Source: Acinetobacter sp. NIPH 2699 (GTDB lineage Bacteria; Pseudomonadota; Gammaproteobacteria; Pseudomonadales; Moraxellaceae). From it: 64,000 bases of DNA. This document shows positions 53,471-62,712 of this stretch, one piece after another. Both the position numbers and the translations under genes were made by a program. The stretch lies in NCBI RefSeq assembly GCF_022549355.1, contig NZ_JAKZGL010000003.1:186001-250000 (forward strand), in the 5' to 3' direction. The notes under the pieces were generated by a model that saw only the letters and a list, made by a program, of their open reading frames with translations, was not told the DNA's origin and did not search any database. The stretch's first letter is position 1; each line of letters opens with the position of its first letter.

Positions 53471-54466
53471 ATGAAAACAATCATAGCGGCGGCATTATTG
53501 GCTTTGGGTTTAAATGGTGTGGCGCAAGCAGCGACGACTTTTCTGAATGTATCATATGATCCAACGCGAGAGTTTTATCAGGAATATAACCAAGCCTTTG
53601 GTCAATATTGGAAAAATAGAACAGGTCAAGAGGTTGATTTTAAACAGTCACATGGGGGGTCTGGTAAGCAAGCTCGATCAGTGATTGATGGTTTGCAAGC
53701 TGATGTTGTGACGTTAGCTTTGGCCAATGATATTGATGAAATCGAGAGTGCGGGCTTAATTCGAAAAGATTGGCAAAAACAATTTCAGAGTAATTCTGCA
53801 CCGTATACCTCAACGGTTGTCTTTTTAGTGCGTAAAGGCAATCCAAAGAATATTCGGGATTGGAATGATTTAACCAAAGATGGCATTGAAATTATTACCC
53901 CGAATCCTAAAACAGGGGGCGCGCCACGTTGGATTTATTTATCGGCTTGGGGCTATGCATTAAAACAACCAGCGGGGAATGAGGCAAAAGCGCGTGATTT
54001 GGTCAAAAAACTTTATCATAACGTGAAGGTTCTGGATTCAGGCGCACGTGGTTCATTAACCACTTTTGCTGAGCGCGGTATTGGGGATGTATTGTTGTCG
54101 TGGGAAAATGAAGCGTTATTGGCAACACAGGGTCTTGGTAAAGATAAATATGAAATTATTTATCCTTCTATCTCGATTTTGGCAGAGCCTTCAGTTGCTA
54201 TCGTCGATCGAACGGTAGATAAAAATGGAAATCGTAATTTAGCGCGTGGTTATTTAAATTTCCTTTATTCTCCGATAGGACAAGAGCTTGCGGCAAAACA
54301 TTATTTCCGTCCTCGTAATCCTCAAGTTGCAGCAAAATATGCAAAGCAATTTCCAAAGATTGAATTATTCAACATTAATGATGTATTTGGTGGATGGGCT
54401 AAAGCGCAAAAAACTCATTTTGTGAATGGTGCAGTTTTTGATCAGATTTATTCGGAGAGAAAATAA
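53471..54466 (+). CDS. sbp: Sulfate-binding protein of ABC transporter
   Basis: 331 residues. A signal peptide ([20 protein letters not shown]) precedes the sulfate/thiosulfate-binding fold: [20 protein letters not shown], the ligand loop [38 protein letters not shown] and [21 protein letters not shown]. It captures sulfate in the periplasm for the CysTWA importer, not encoded nearby. Control by the sulfur regulator CysB is expected from the family, not from a site seen here. A terminator follows. Confidence 0.93.
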   Translation: MKTIIAAALLALGLNGVAQAATTFLNVSYDPTREFYQEYNQAFGQYWKNRTGQEVDFKQSHGGSGKQARSVIDGLQADVVTLALANDIDEIESAGLIRKDWQKQFQSNSAPYTSTVVFLVRKGNPKNIRDWNDLTKDGIEIITPNPKTGGAPRWIYLSAWGYALKQPAGNEAKARDLVKKLYHNVKVLDSGARGSLTTFAERGIGDVLLSWENEALLATQGLGKDKYEIIYPSISILAEPSVAIVDRTVDKNGNRNLARGYLNFLYSPIGQELAAKHYFRPRNPQVAAKYAKQFPKIELFNINDVFGGWAKAQKTHFVNGAVFDQIYSERK

Positions 54467-54500
54467 ATAAAAGCGTTGCTCCTCGTTAGATTGAATATAG

Positions 54501-54531
54501 AAAAGCAAATACATTCAGTATTTGCTTTTTT
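54501..54531 (+). terminator. Terminator of sbp
   Basis: AAAGCAAATAC and GTATTTGCTTT form an 11-bp stem with a five-base loop, then a T run. Confidence 0.92.
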
Positions 54532-54600
54532 TATTGATTGAAAAATGCCGAGAAAACGGTTTTACCTATGAAAAGTTAAGAATTCTCTACAAAAAGTCGT

Positions 54601-54629
54601 TTGGTGCTGGGATAAAACAAGGTGATAAT
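54601..54629 (+). promoter_or_regulatory. Promoter of the division/cell-wall cluster
   Basis: TTGGTG at 54601-54606, a 17-base spacer, and GATAAT at 54624-54629, about 36 bases before the rsmH start codon. It is the best candidate for the first dcw promoter in this organism, which lacks mraZ here. Confidence 0.6.
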
Positions 54630-54664
54630 GTGCAGTTACATTTTTAGCTGTTGATTGATCTATT

Positions 54665-55591
54665 ATGTCGCATATTTCTGTCCTACTTCACGAAACCGTT
54701 GATGGCGTTTTGGCAGGTCGCGACTCTGGTGTTTATGTTGATGCTACCTTTGGGCGTGGTGGTCATACCAAATTATTGCTCTCAAAATTAGATCAAAATG
54801 CACGTGTTTATGGATTTGATAAAGATCCCCAAGCGCTTGAAGTCGCAGCACAATTAGAACAAGAAGATCCTCGATTTAAAATTATTCATGCCAGCTTTGC
54901 AGATATACAAACAGCGTTAGCCAAGATCGGCATTGTCGAAGTCGATGGCATCATGGCCGATTTAGGTGTGTCCTCGCCACAGCTTGATCAAGCCGAGCGT
55001 GGTTTTAGTTTTATGAAGGATGGACCACTGGATATGCGGATGGATAATTCGCAAGGTCCGACTGCGGCCGAATGGTTATTAAAAATTGAAGAAGAACAAC
55101 TCGCCAATATTATCTATCAATATGGTGAAGAACGTTATAGTCGTCGTATTGCCAAAGCCATTAAAGCAGCAGGTGAAATTACCACCACTGCGCAGCTCGC
55201 AGAAATTGTTAAAGTTGCTCATCCAAAATGGGAAAAACATAAACATGCTGCAACCCGAACCTTTCAGGCGATTCGAATTGCCCTAAATAAAGAACTGGAT
55301 GATATTGAGGTATTTTTACCGCAAGCTGTAGAATTGTTAAAAGCCCAAGGGCAATTGGCAGTGATCAGTTTCCATTCTTTAGAAGATCGCTTAATTAAAC
55401 AGTTTATTCAAAAAGAATCGAGTTTAGCTGAAGATCATGGCTGGGGCATGCCGCAAGCACGCGTTGATACACGACGCTTAAAGAAAGTCTCGCGGATTCG
55501 TGCCAGTGAAGCAGAAGTGAAAGAAAATCCTCGTTCTCGCAGTGCATGGCTGCGTGTTGCAGAGCGTTTAGAGCAAAAAGGCAAACAATGA
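54665..55591 (+). CDS. rsmH: 16S rRNA m4C1402 methyltransferase RsmH
   Basis: 308 residues. It methylates N4 of C1402 in 16S rRNA with S-adenosylmethionine. Seen: SVLLHETVDGV at the start, the SAM-binding DATFGRGGHTKLLL, DGIMADLGVSSPQLD, the RGFSFMKDGPLDMRMD loop and the closing VISFHSLEDRLIKQF. It is the first gene of the dcw cluster here; mraZ is missing, as far as is known a normal state for the genus. Its stop overlaps the ftsL start (ATGA). Confidence 0.96.
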   Translation: MSHISVLLHETVDGVLAGRDSGVYVDATFGRGGHTKLLLSKLDQNARVYGFDKDPQALEVAAQLEQEDPRFKIIHASFADIQTALAKIGIVEVDGIMADLGVSSPQLDQAERGFSFMKDGPLDMRMDNSQGPTAAEWLLKIEEEQLANIIYQYGEERYSRRIAKAIKAAGEITTTAQLAEIVKVAHPKWEKHKHAATRTFQAIRIALNKELDDIEVFLPQAVELLKAQGQLAVISFHSLEDRLIKQFIQKESSLAEDHGWGMPQARVDTRRLKKVSRIRASEAEVKENPRSRSAWLRVAERLEQKGKQ

Positions 55592-55926
55592 ACAATAAAA
55601 ATGATGACGAGATTCTACCAAACAGCAAAAATGGCCTGAAAAAAGTCGTTGTTTATGCTGTACTTGTTGCATTGGTGTTCACAAGTGCCATGATGGTGGT
55701 GTTTCAAGTATTTGAATATCGTCATGACTATCGTGACTTGAGTGCATATATCCGCGAAAGAGATGATTTAAATGCTGAATGGGGGCGTTTGCTCATCGAA
55801 CAGCAAACCTTTGGCGCAACTGCACAGATTGGCTCACGTGCTGTCACGCAACTCCGTATGTTTTCACCGCCTGCGGCACATACGGTGGTGATTTCTTTAC
55901 CAACGACCTCAAAGCAAGATAAATAA
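55588..55926 (+). CDS. ftsL: Cell division protein FtsL
   Basis: 112 residues, a bitopic protein with a short cytoplasmic N-terminus, one membrane segment (VVYAVLVALVFTSAMMVVFQVF) and a periplasmic coiled coil (EYRHDYRDLSAYIRERDDLNAEWGRLLIEQQTF). It forms the FtsQLB complex that activates septal wall synthesis by FtsI-FtsW. Identification rests on position, size and topology, since FtsL sequences are poorly conserved. ATG 55588 overlaps the rsmH stop. Confidence 0.9.
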   Translation: MNNKNDDEILPNSKNGLKKVVVYAVLVALVFTSAMMVVFQVFEYRHDYRDLSAYIRERDDLNAEWGRLLIEQQTFGATAQIGSRAVTQLRMFSPPAAHTVVISLPTTSKQDK

Positions 55927-55936
55927 GGCATGCTGT

Positions 55937-57769
55937 ATGGTAGATAAGCGAAGTAAACCGATACGAAGAAAACAGCAGTCCATTTCGGCCAAACCAACAC
56001 TTGCTTTGGATATGTGGCGGTTTTATTTGCTTTGGGGTGTTGTACTCCTTTGTTTTGTTGTTTTGGTGGCACGTGCATTTTATGTGCAAGTGGTGAATAA
56101 AGACTTTTTACAAAACAAGGCCAATGCCAATATTTTACGGACTGAACGTTTAGAAGCGATGCGTGGTGTGATTAGTGATCGGCATGGTGTGCCACTCGCG
56201 ATCAGTACCCCGATTATGAAAATCGTGATAGACCCAAGAGATTATTGGGATGCTCAAAAACAATTTAACGAAATTACCGAAGAACTTAAAAAAGATCCGA
56301 CCAATCGTCGGTTAAGACGTCAATTGCCAAACAAGAATTTAAATTTAGATGAGTTGGCCGATGCGGTCGGAATTGATCGTAAAGATTTAAAGAAACAAAT
56401 GAATGAGCGTGCTCGTTCACGTTATTTGGTGTTGCAAAAAGAAATCCCACCGCAGCAAGCTGATTTAATTATAAAACGTAATTTTCAGGGTGTTTATACT
56501 GAAAAAAGTTATAAACGCTATTACCCTCAACCTCAACCGAATGCACAAATTATTGGTCTAACCAATAGTGAAGGCACCGGAATTGAAGGTTTAGAAATGC
56601 AGTTGAATACACGACTGGCAGGGATTGATGGTGAACAGAAAATTATTCGAGATAAAAAAGGTAATCGTCTCAAAGTTTCTGAAGTGATTAGAGAAGTCGA
56701 ATCGGGCGAAAACATTACCCTTAGTATTGATTCACGGTTGCAATACATTATGTATCGTGAGTTAACCGCAGCAGGTGTTGCAAATAACGCACGTTCAGCC
56801 ACAGCGATCGCAGTCGATGTCAAAACAGGTGAAATCTTGGCGCTGACCAGTTGGCCATCTTATAACCCAAATGACAAGGGTGGGCTTTCAAATAAAGATG
56901 CTATGCGTAACCGTGGTGCCATTGATATGTTTGAACCGGGTTCAACCATGAAGCCCTTTACGGTTGCTGCTGCATTAGAAAGTGGTCAATACACACCGAA
57001 TTCCATTATAAATACGGCACCCGGATCAATGCGTTTGGGTTGGCACACCATTCGCGATACCCATAACTATGGTGCGCTGACACTGACAGGCGTGATTGTT
57101 AAATCATCAAACGTGGGCTCAGCGAAGCTTGCTTTGTCATTGCCGAAAGATGCTTTGCCCTCTTTTTTCCGTCGTGTTGGTTTTGGTCAGCGTTCTGATG
57201 TGAAATTTCCCGGTGAAAGTGCAGGCTTGCTCTATTCAGGAGATAAGCTCAATTCCTCACAACTCGGTACGATGGCGTATGGTTATGGATTGAATGCAAC
57301 GATTTTACAACTGGCGCAGGGTTATGCGATGTTGGCGAATCATGGTATGGAAATGCCGTTGAGCTTGCATAAGTTGGAACATGCACCCGAAGGTAAGCAA
57401 GTTCTTGATCCTAAAATTGCAGATCAAGTTTTAATGATGTTAGAGCAGGTCACTTTACCGGGTGGGACAGCAAAACAAGCGGTGATTCCGGGTTATCGTG
57501 TTGGGGGAAAAACAGGGACAGCACATAAGTTGCGTGCCGATCGTAAAGGCTATTCAAATAGTGAATACCGCGCTTTATTTGCAGGTGTTGCACCTGTGAG
57601 TGACCCTCGTTTGGCGATGATCGTTGTGGTTGAGAATCCACAAGGTCGTTACTATGGTGGCTTGGTTGCAGCGCCTGTTTTCGCCAAAATTATGCAAGAG
57701 TCATTACGGTTACTCAATGTGCCTTTGGATAGACCACTAGATACTTCACCAACTCCAGTGCGCAGGTAA
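55937..57769 (+). CDS. ftsI: FtsI (PBP3), septal peptidoglycan transpeptidase
   Basis: 610 residues. A cytoplasmic start and membrane anchor (about residues 30-52), a non-catalytic dimerisation region (RGVISDRHGVPLAIS), and the penicillin-binding domain. The active-site Ser is in GSTMKPF near residue 336, the SxN motif in SSN, and the KTG motif in GGKTGTAH near residue 528. It crosslinks septal peptidoglycan and is a target of beta-lactams. It lies between ftsL and murE in the same operon. Confidence 0.96.
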   Translation: MVDKRSKPIRRKQQSISAKPTLALDMWRFYLLWGVVLLCFVVLVARAFYVQVVNKDFLQNKANANILRTERLEAMRGVISDRHGVPLAISTPIMKIVIDPRDYWDAQKQFNEITEELKKDPTNRRLRRQLPNKNLNLDELADAVGIDRKDLKKQMNERARSRYLVLQKEIPPQQADLIIKRNFQGVYTEKSYKRYYPQPQPNAQIIGLTNSEGTGIEGLEMQLNTRLAGIDGEQKIIRDKKGNRLKVSEVIREVESGENITLSIDSRLQYIMYRELTAAGVANNARSATAIAVDVKTGEILALTSWPSYNPNDKGGLSNKDAMRNRGAIDMFEPGSTMKPFTVAAALESGQYTPNSIINTAPGSMRLGWHTIRDTHNYGALTLTGVIVKSSNVGSAKLALSLPKDALPSFFRRVGFGQRSDVKFPGESAGLLYSGDKLNSSQLGTMAYGYGLNATILQLAQGYAMLANHGMEMPLSLHKLEHAPEGKQVLDPKIADQVLMMLEQVTLPGGTAKQAVIPGYRVGGKTGTAHKLRADRKGYSNSEYRALFAGVAPVSDPRLAMIVVVENPQGRYYGGLVAAPVFAKIMQESLRLLNVPLDRPLDTSPTPVRR

Positions 57770-57772
57770 AAG

Positions 57773-59272
57773 ATGTCGATTAGTTTTCAACAGATCCATC
57801 CGATCAACATTGATGCGGCTTGGTATACGCAGCCATTTCAGGGGTTCTGTCTGGATAGCCGTAAGCTTGAAGCAGGGCAAATCTTTATTGCACTGAATAG
57901 TTTCAGCCAAGCTGAGAAAACACGCCAATTTGCCCAGAATGCGTTGGATGCAGGTGCGTTGGTGGTGATTAGTGAAAGTGCATTGGGTTTGGACAAAGAG
58001 TGGACTTGTCCCACAGTCCGTCAGTTGTTGGGCAAATGGCAACAGCAATATTTGCAGTATGTTGATCCAGTATCGACCTTGCGTGGTATCGCGGTCACGG
58101 GTACCAATGGTAAAACCACGATTTCACGTTTAATCGCGGAATTGGTGAGTTCGCAAGGACGAGGTTGTGCGGTGATGGGAACAACGGGCAATGGTATCCT
58201 GCCGAATTTAACCCCCTCCAGCCACACCACGTTGGATGCTTTACAACTACAAAATGCATTGCATGATTATGCCAAACAAGGCGCCAGCTTTGTTGCATTA
58301 GAAGCGAGTTCTCACGGCTTGGAGCAAGGTCGTTTAAATGGCTGTGACATTGAAATTGCGGTCTATAGTAATTTAAGTCGTGACCATCTGGATTATCATG
58401 GCACTTTAGAGGCTTATGCTGAAGCAAAAGCACTGTTATTCAGATTTACCAGCTTAAAAGCAGTGGTGATTAATTTAGATGATGCTTATGCGTCATTGAT
58501 GTTAGATGCGGCCAAAGCCAATCCATCACAACCTAAGATTGTGACTTATTCGTTGACTCAAGCGACAGCAGATTATCATATTGCTGATTTGCACTATCGC
58601 TTGAGCGGTGCAACGTTTACGCTGATTGCCCCAACAGGTTCATATTCGGTTCAAAGCCCATTGCTGGGACATTTTAATGTTGAAAACCTACTGGCAAGTT
58701 TGATTGCTGCTGAGTATGCAGGTTTTACTTTGGCTGATTTAATCCAGTTTGTGCCACAACTCAAAGGCGCTCCGGGGCGAATGCAAGTGATTCAGGACGC
58801 TGAGCGTTTATTTGTGGTCGATTATGCGCATACTCCCGATGCATTGATTCAAGTGCTGACGACGTTGAAGCGCCATGTCACTGGTCAGCTTTGGGCAGTA
58901 TTTGGTTGTGGCGGTGATCGTGATCGTGGTAAACGTCCATTGATGACGCAAGCAGCACTTGACCATGCCAATTCTGTGGTTTTGACTTCAGATAATCCAC
59001 GGACTGAAAATCCAGAACAGATTTTTGCGGATATGAAGCAAGCGATTGACTTTGTTGGTCATACCATGCATGAAATCCATGATCGCCGTGAAGCGATTAA
59101 ATTTGTGGTTGAACATGCACAAGCAGGGGATATTGTGGTGATCGCAGGTAAAGGGCATGAGAACTATCAGGAAATAGATGGGGTGCGTCATTGGTTTGAT
59201 GATGTCGTGGAAGTGCAAGCTGCAATGACTACACAGTCTCATTCTGTACACTCAGCTTATCCTGCGCAATAG
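57773..59272 (+). CDS. murE: UDP-MurNAc-tripeptide synthetase MurE
   Basis: 499 residues. It adds the third amino acid to UDP-MurNAc-L-Ala-D-Glu in the cytoplasm. The ATP loop is GIAVTGTNGKTTISRLI near residue 105; the motif DNPRTENP near residue 407 marks preference for meso-diaminopimelate, as in Gram-negative bacteria. Domain order (substrate, ATPase, ligase) is normal. The ATG at 57773 follows ftsI by three bases. Confidence 0.95.
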   Translation: MSISFQQIHPINIDAAWYTQPFQGFCLDSRKLEAGQIFIALNSFSQAEKTRQFAQNALDAGALVVISESALGLDKEWTCPTVRQLLGKWQQQYLQYVDPVSTLRGIAVTGTNGKTTISRLIAELVSSQGRGCAVMGTTGNGILPNLTPSSHTTLDALQLQNALHDYAKQGASFVALEASSHGLEQGRLNGCDIEIAVYSNLSRDHLDYHGTLEAYAEAKALLFRFTSLKAVVINLDDAYASLMLDAAKANPSQPKIVTYSLTQATADYHIADLHYRLSGATFTLIAPTGSYSVQSPLLGHFNVENLLASLIAAEYAGFTLADLIQFVPQLKGAPGRMQVIQDAERLFVVDYAHTPDALIQVLTTLKRHVTGQLWAVFGCGGDRDRGKRPLMTQAALDHANSVVLTSDNPRTENPEQIFADMKQAIDFVGHTMHEIHDRREAIKFVVEHAQAGDIVVIAGKGHENYQEIDGVRHWFDDVVEVQAAMTTQSHSVHSAYPAQ

Positions 59273-59293
59273 AGTCAAAAGGTAAAAACAAGT

Positions 59294-60691
59294 ATGCACA
59301 CCTCAACCACCAGTACAGTTCCATTAGAACCTTGGGCAGCAGAACAATTACAACAAGCGACGCAGGGTGAGTGGTACAACGCAAAACCTCTACAAGGTGA
59401 AATCAAGCGAATTTTGACGGATTCGCGTCATGCTGAAGCAGGTGATGCTTTTCTTGCCTTAAAAGGTGAGCGTTTCGATGCGCATGATTTTGTGGCACAA
59501 GTTGCGTCACAAGGTTGTCAATTTGCCATCGTTGAGCGACCAATTGATTCGAATATTGTGCAGTTGATTGTAAAAGATACACGTTTGGCTTTGGGGCAAC
59601 TCGGTGCCTATCGTCGGCAACAGAACTCACAGCTTAAAGTGATTGCATTGACGGGCAGCAGTGGTAAAACCACGACCAAAGAGATGTTGGGCAGTATCCT
59701 GTCTCGTCTGGCGCCGACTTTGATTACCCGTGGCAACCTGAATAATGATTTAGGAGTGCCGATGATGTTGCTTGAGTTGCGTCAAGCGCATCGCTATGCC
59801 GTGATGGAACTCGGTGCGAGTCATCAAGGTGAGATTGATTACACCTCAAATCTAGTTCAACCGCATGTGGCTGGCATTCTCAATATTGGAACAGCGCATT
59901 TAGGTGAGTTTGGTGGGCGTGAGGGTATTTGTCGTGCTAAGTCAGAAATTTATGCACATATCTTGCCTGAAGGTACCGCGATTATTCCTGCACATGATGA
60001 TTTTACTGCAACGATTTATAAAAACGCACACGCACATCCAGTGCTGAGTTTTGGTGAAGGGGGCGATGTATTTGCAACAAATGTTGAGCTTCATCCTCAA
60101 TGTTCCCAGTTTAGTTTGCATACACCGCAAGGTGTTCGAGTTGTGAATTTGCCCTTTGCAGGTGTGCATAATGTCGAAAATGCAGCAGCAGCCACTGCGT
60201 TTGCGCTGGCGACTGGTATTGAGCTCGATGATGTTGTGCACGGTTTAGAACACGCACAAGGTGCTAAAGGGCGTTTAAACTTTATTCAACACCAGAATCA
60301 TCTCTTTATTGATGATACTTATAATGCCAATCCTACCTCAATGCGTGCAGCCGCAAATGTTCTGTTACAGCAGCAAGGTTTGAAAGTGATGGTGATGGGC
60401 GATATTGGTGAGCTTGGTGAATCCAGTTGGCAAGAGCATCATGATCTTGGCCGAGATTTAGCGAATTTACCTTTAGATGCACTGGTTGTGGTGGGGGAGT
60501 TTGCTGAAGCAGCGCAGCAAGGCTCAGCACATGCCAAAAAATTACATGCATTTGCCACACAGGCAGAAGCGTTACCGTTTTTAATTAATTTAGTGCAAAG
60601 ACATCAACCCCAGTCGATGAGTTTCCTCTTCAAAGGGTCCCGTTTCACCCATATGGAAACGTTGATGGCTGATTTGATGGAGAAAATTTAA
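59294..60691 (+). CDS. murF: UDP-MurNAc-pentapeptide synthetase MurF
   Basis: 465 residues. It adds D-Ala-D-Ala to the UDP-MurNAc tripeptide, completing the soluble precursor. ATP loop VIALTGSSGKTTTKEML near residue 115; substrate region NLNNDLGVPMMLLELR and YAVMELGASHQGEI; C-terminal FIDDTYNANPTSMRAA. It follows murE by 21 bases and abuts mraY with no gap. Confidence 0.95.
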   Translation: MHTSTTSTVPLEPWAAEQLQQATQGEWYNAKPLQGEIKRILTDSRHAEAGDAFLALKGERFDAHDFVAQVASQGCQFAIVERPIDSNIVQLIVKDTRLALGQLGAYRRQQNSQLKVIALTGSSGKTTTKEMLGSILSRLAPTLITRGNLNNDLGVPMMLLELRQAHRYAVMELGASHQGEIDYTSNLVQPHVAGILNIGTAHLGEFGGREGICRAKSEIYAHILPEGTAIIPAHDDFTATIYKNAHAHPVLSFGEGGDVFATNVELHPQCSQFSLHTPQGVRVVNLPFAGVHNVENAAAATAFALATGIELDDVVHGLEHAQGAKGRLNFIQHQNHLFIDDTYNANPTSMRAAANVLLQQQGLKVMVMGDIGELGESSWQEHHDLGRDLANLPLDALVVVGEFAEAAQQGSAHAKKLHAFATQAEALPFLINLVQRHQPQSMSFLFKGSRFTHMETLMADLMEKI

Positions 60692-61810
60692 ATGTTGTTA
60701 TGGTTATTTGAACAATTGGCGGGGTATAACAGCTCGTTTCAAGTTGTTCGTTATTTAACATTGCGTTCATTATTGAGTCTACTGACTGCGTTGACGATCG
60801 GATTGGTTTTAGGGCCGATCATGATCCGCAAATTACAAGCATTAAAATATGGTCAAGCGGTGAGTTCTTTTGCACCTGAAAACCATGCCAAGAAGATGGG
60901 AACGCCGACCATGGGCGGGATTCTCATTCTGCTCTCTATTGGCATCAGTACGCTGCTGTGGGCTGACTTATCCAATCCTTATGTCTGGATTGTTTTAGGG
61001 GTTATGGTGGTGTTTGGCGCAGTCGGTTGGGCCGATGACTGGATTAAAGTTCGTTATAAGGACAATGCTGGTTTACCTGCACGGAAAAAGTTTTTTTGGA
61101 CCTCAGTTGCTTCATTAGGTGCGGGTATTGCTTTATATGTGATTGCAAAACAGCAAGATAGCGCCATACATACTGCGAATATGTTGGACTTATTGATTCC
61201 ATTCTTTAAGAATCTTTCTATTCCACTTTCAGCGATTCCACTTGGTTTAGCTTTTATTGCCTTTACTTATTTGGTCATCAACGGTGCTTCTAATGCAGTC
61301 AACCTAACCGATGGTTTGGATGGCTTGGCGATTATGCCGATTGTGATGGTGGCGGCAGGTTTAGGTGTATTTGCTTATTTGTCTGGTGATGTTCGTTTTG
61401 CCAATTATCTGCATATTCCCTATGTGAAATATACCTCTGAACTGGTTGTGATTTGCTCGGCGATGATCGGTGCTGGTTTAGCCTTCCTTTGGTACAATGC
61501 CCATCCTGCACAAGTATTTATGGGTGATGTCGGTGCTTTGGCGTTGGGTGCGATGCTCGGTACGATTGCAGTCATGGTCAGACAGGAAATAGTCTTTGCG
61601 ATTATGGGTGGCGTATTTGTGATGGAAGCTATCTCGGTATTTTTACAGATTGGTTCATTGCGTATGCGAAATAAGCGTGTGTTCCTGATGGCACCTTTAC
61701 ATCATCATTATGAAAAACAGGGCTGGAAGGAAACGCAAGTGGTGATCCGCTTCTGGATCATTACGATTTTCTTGGTGGTTTTAGGGTTAATGACGTTAAA
61801 ATTACGTTAA
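60692..61810 (+). CDS. mraY: Phospho-MurNAc-pentapeptide translocase MraY
   Basis: 372 residues, ten membrane segments. It moves phospho-MurNAc-pentapeptide onto undecaprenyl phosphate to make lipid I at the inner membrane. Catalytic Asp clusters are visible: GWADDWIKV, the [14 protein letters not shown] motif, and [14 protein letters not shown] with the Mg-binding/diphosphate region. It begins right after the murF stop. The dcw cluster here stops after mraY; a terminator follows, so murD, ftsW and the rest lie elsewhere. Confidence 0.95.
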   Translation: MLLWLFEQLAGYNSSFQVVRYLTLRSLLSLLTALTIGLVLGPIMIRKLQALKYGQAVSSFAPENHAKKMGTPTMGGILILLSIGISTLLWADLSNPYVWIVLGVMVVFGAVGWADDWIKVRYKDNAGLPARKKFFWTSVASLGAGIALYVIAKQQDSAIHTANMLDLLIPFFKNLSIPLSAIPLGLAFIAFTYLVINGASNAVNLTDGLDGLAIMPIVMVAAGLGVFAYLSGDVRFANYLHIPYVKYTSELVVICSAMIGAGLAFLWYNAHPAQVFMGDVGALALGAMLGTIAVMVRQEIVFAIMGGVFVMEAISVFLQIGSLRMRNKRVFLMAPLHHHYEKQGWKETQVVIRFWIITIFLVVLGLMTLKLR

Positions 61811-61825
61811 GCCACGATTCAAAAA

Positions 61826-61851
61826 GGAGCTGGTGAATACCAGCTTTTTTT
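61826..61851 (+). terminator. Terminator after mraY
   Basis: AGCTGGT (61828-61834) and ACCAGCT (61839-61845) form a seven-base stem, then a T run. It ends the rsmH-mraY operon. Confidence 0.85.
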
Positions 61852-61868
61852 ATGCTTGGAGAAAATAG

Positions 61869-62687
61869 ATGAATGTATTGATGTGTCCTGTTTGTCGCCA
61901 ATCATTAAATTTGGTTGAAAATGCATGGCGATGTGAAAATGGGCATCATTATGATGTGGCGAAACAAGGCTATGTGAATCTGCATGTGGTACAGCATAAG
62001 CACAGTAAAACCCCTGGGGATACGGCAGAGTCCGTACTGGCACGCCGAGAATTCCTGCAAGCAGGTTTTTATCAACCCTTACAACAAGCGGTGGTCGAGT
62101 TGCTGCAACAGCTAAAGCCAAAGGCTATTTTGGATATTGGCTGTGGCGAAGGATACTACACCAGCGCCATGCAGCGTTATTCGGATTATTGTATTGGGGT
62201 GGATATTGCCAAGACCGCAGTACAAAGAGCTGCGAAATTGAATTCTAAGGTGACTTGGGTGGTGGGGACAGGGGCAACCTTGCCTGTGCAAGATCATTCG
62301 ATTGATGTCTGTAGCAGTTTATTTAGCCCGATTCCACAACATGAAATCGTGAGAGTCTTGGGTGATCACGGTTATTTGATCGTGGTTACACCTGCGCCTA
62401 AACATTTATATGCATTGCGTGAGGCATTGTTTGAGCAGGTCAATTTGCATGAACCACAGAAGTTCATCGAACAACTTGATGCTCAATTTGAATTGAAACA
62501 GCAACGAATCGTTGAAACCACAATGCAGTTAGATCAGCCTGCGCTAAATAACTTAATTGCGATGACACCTTACGCTTATAAAGCCAATCCAGAGCGACGG
62601 AAAGCACTTGAGCAGCAACAGCAGTTTGCAGTCAGCGCTGCCTTTCAAATTTATCTATTTCAGAAAAACAAACAGCCATCAATTTGA
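61869..62687 (+). CDS. rlmA: 23S rRNA (guanine-N1)-methyltransferase RlmA
   Basis: 272 residues. An N-terminal zinc-binding motif (MCPVCRQ, then WRCENGHHYD) precedes the class I methyltransferase fold with SAM loop ILDIGCGEGYYT and VVTPAPKHLYALRE. Family members methylate N1 of G745 in 23S rRNA. It has its own transcription unit after the mraY terminator. The 3' end overlaps a hairpin that probably terminates transcription of both this gene and the opposing PBP gene. Confidence 0.92.
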   Translation: MNVLMCPVCRQSLNLVENAWRCENGHHYDVAKQGYVNLHVVQHKHSKTPGDTAESVLARREFLQAGFYQPLQQAVVELLQQLKPKAILDIGCGEGYYTSAMQRYSDYCIGVDIAKTAVQRAAKLNSKVTWVVGTGATLPVQDHSIDVCSSLFSPIPQHEIVRVLGDHGYLIVVTPAPKHLYALREALFEQVNLHEPQKFIEQLDAQFELKQQRIVETTMQLDQPALNNLIAMTPYAYKANPERRKALEQQQQFAVSAAFQIYLFQKNKQPSI

Positions 62688-62694
62688 TGGCTGT
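62671..62694. terminator. Hairpin at the rlmA 3' end
   Basis: ACAGCCATCA and TGATGGCTGT form a 10-bp stem around ATT, overlapping the rlmA stop codon. On the minus strand T-rich sequence follows, so it should end the penicillin-binding protein transcript. Confidence 0.7.
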
Positions 62695-62712
62695 TCGGAT
62701 GTTGATGGTCGA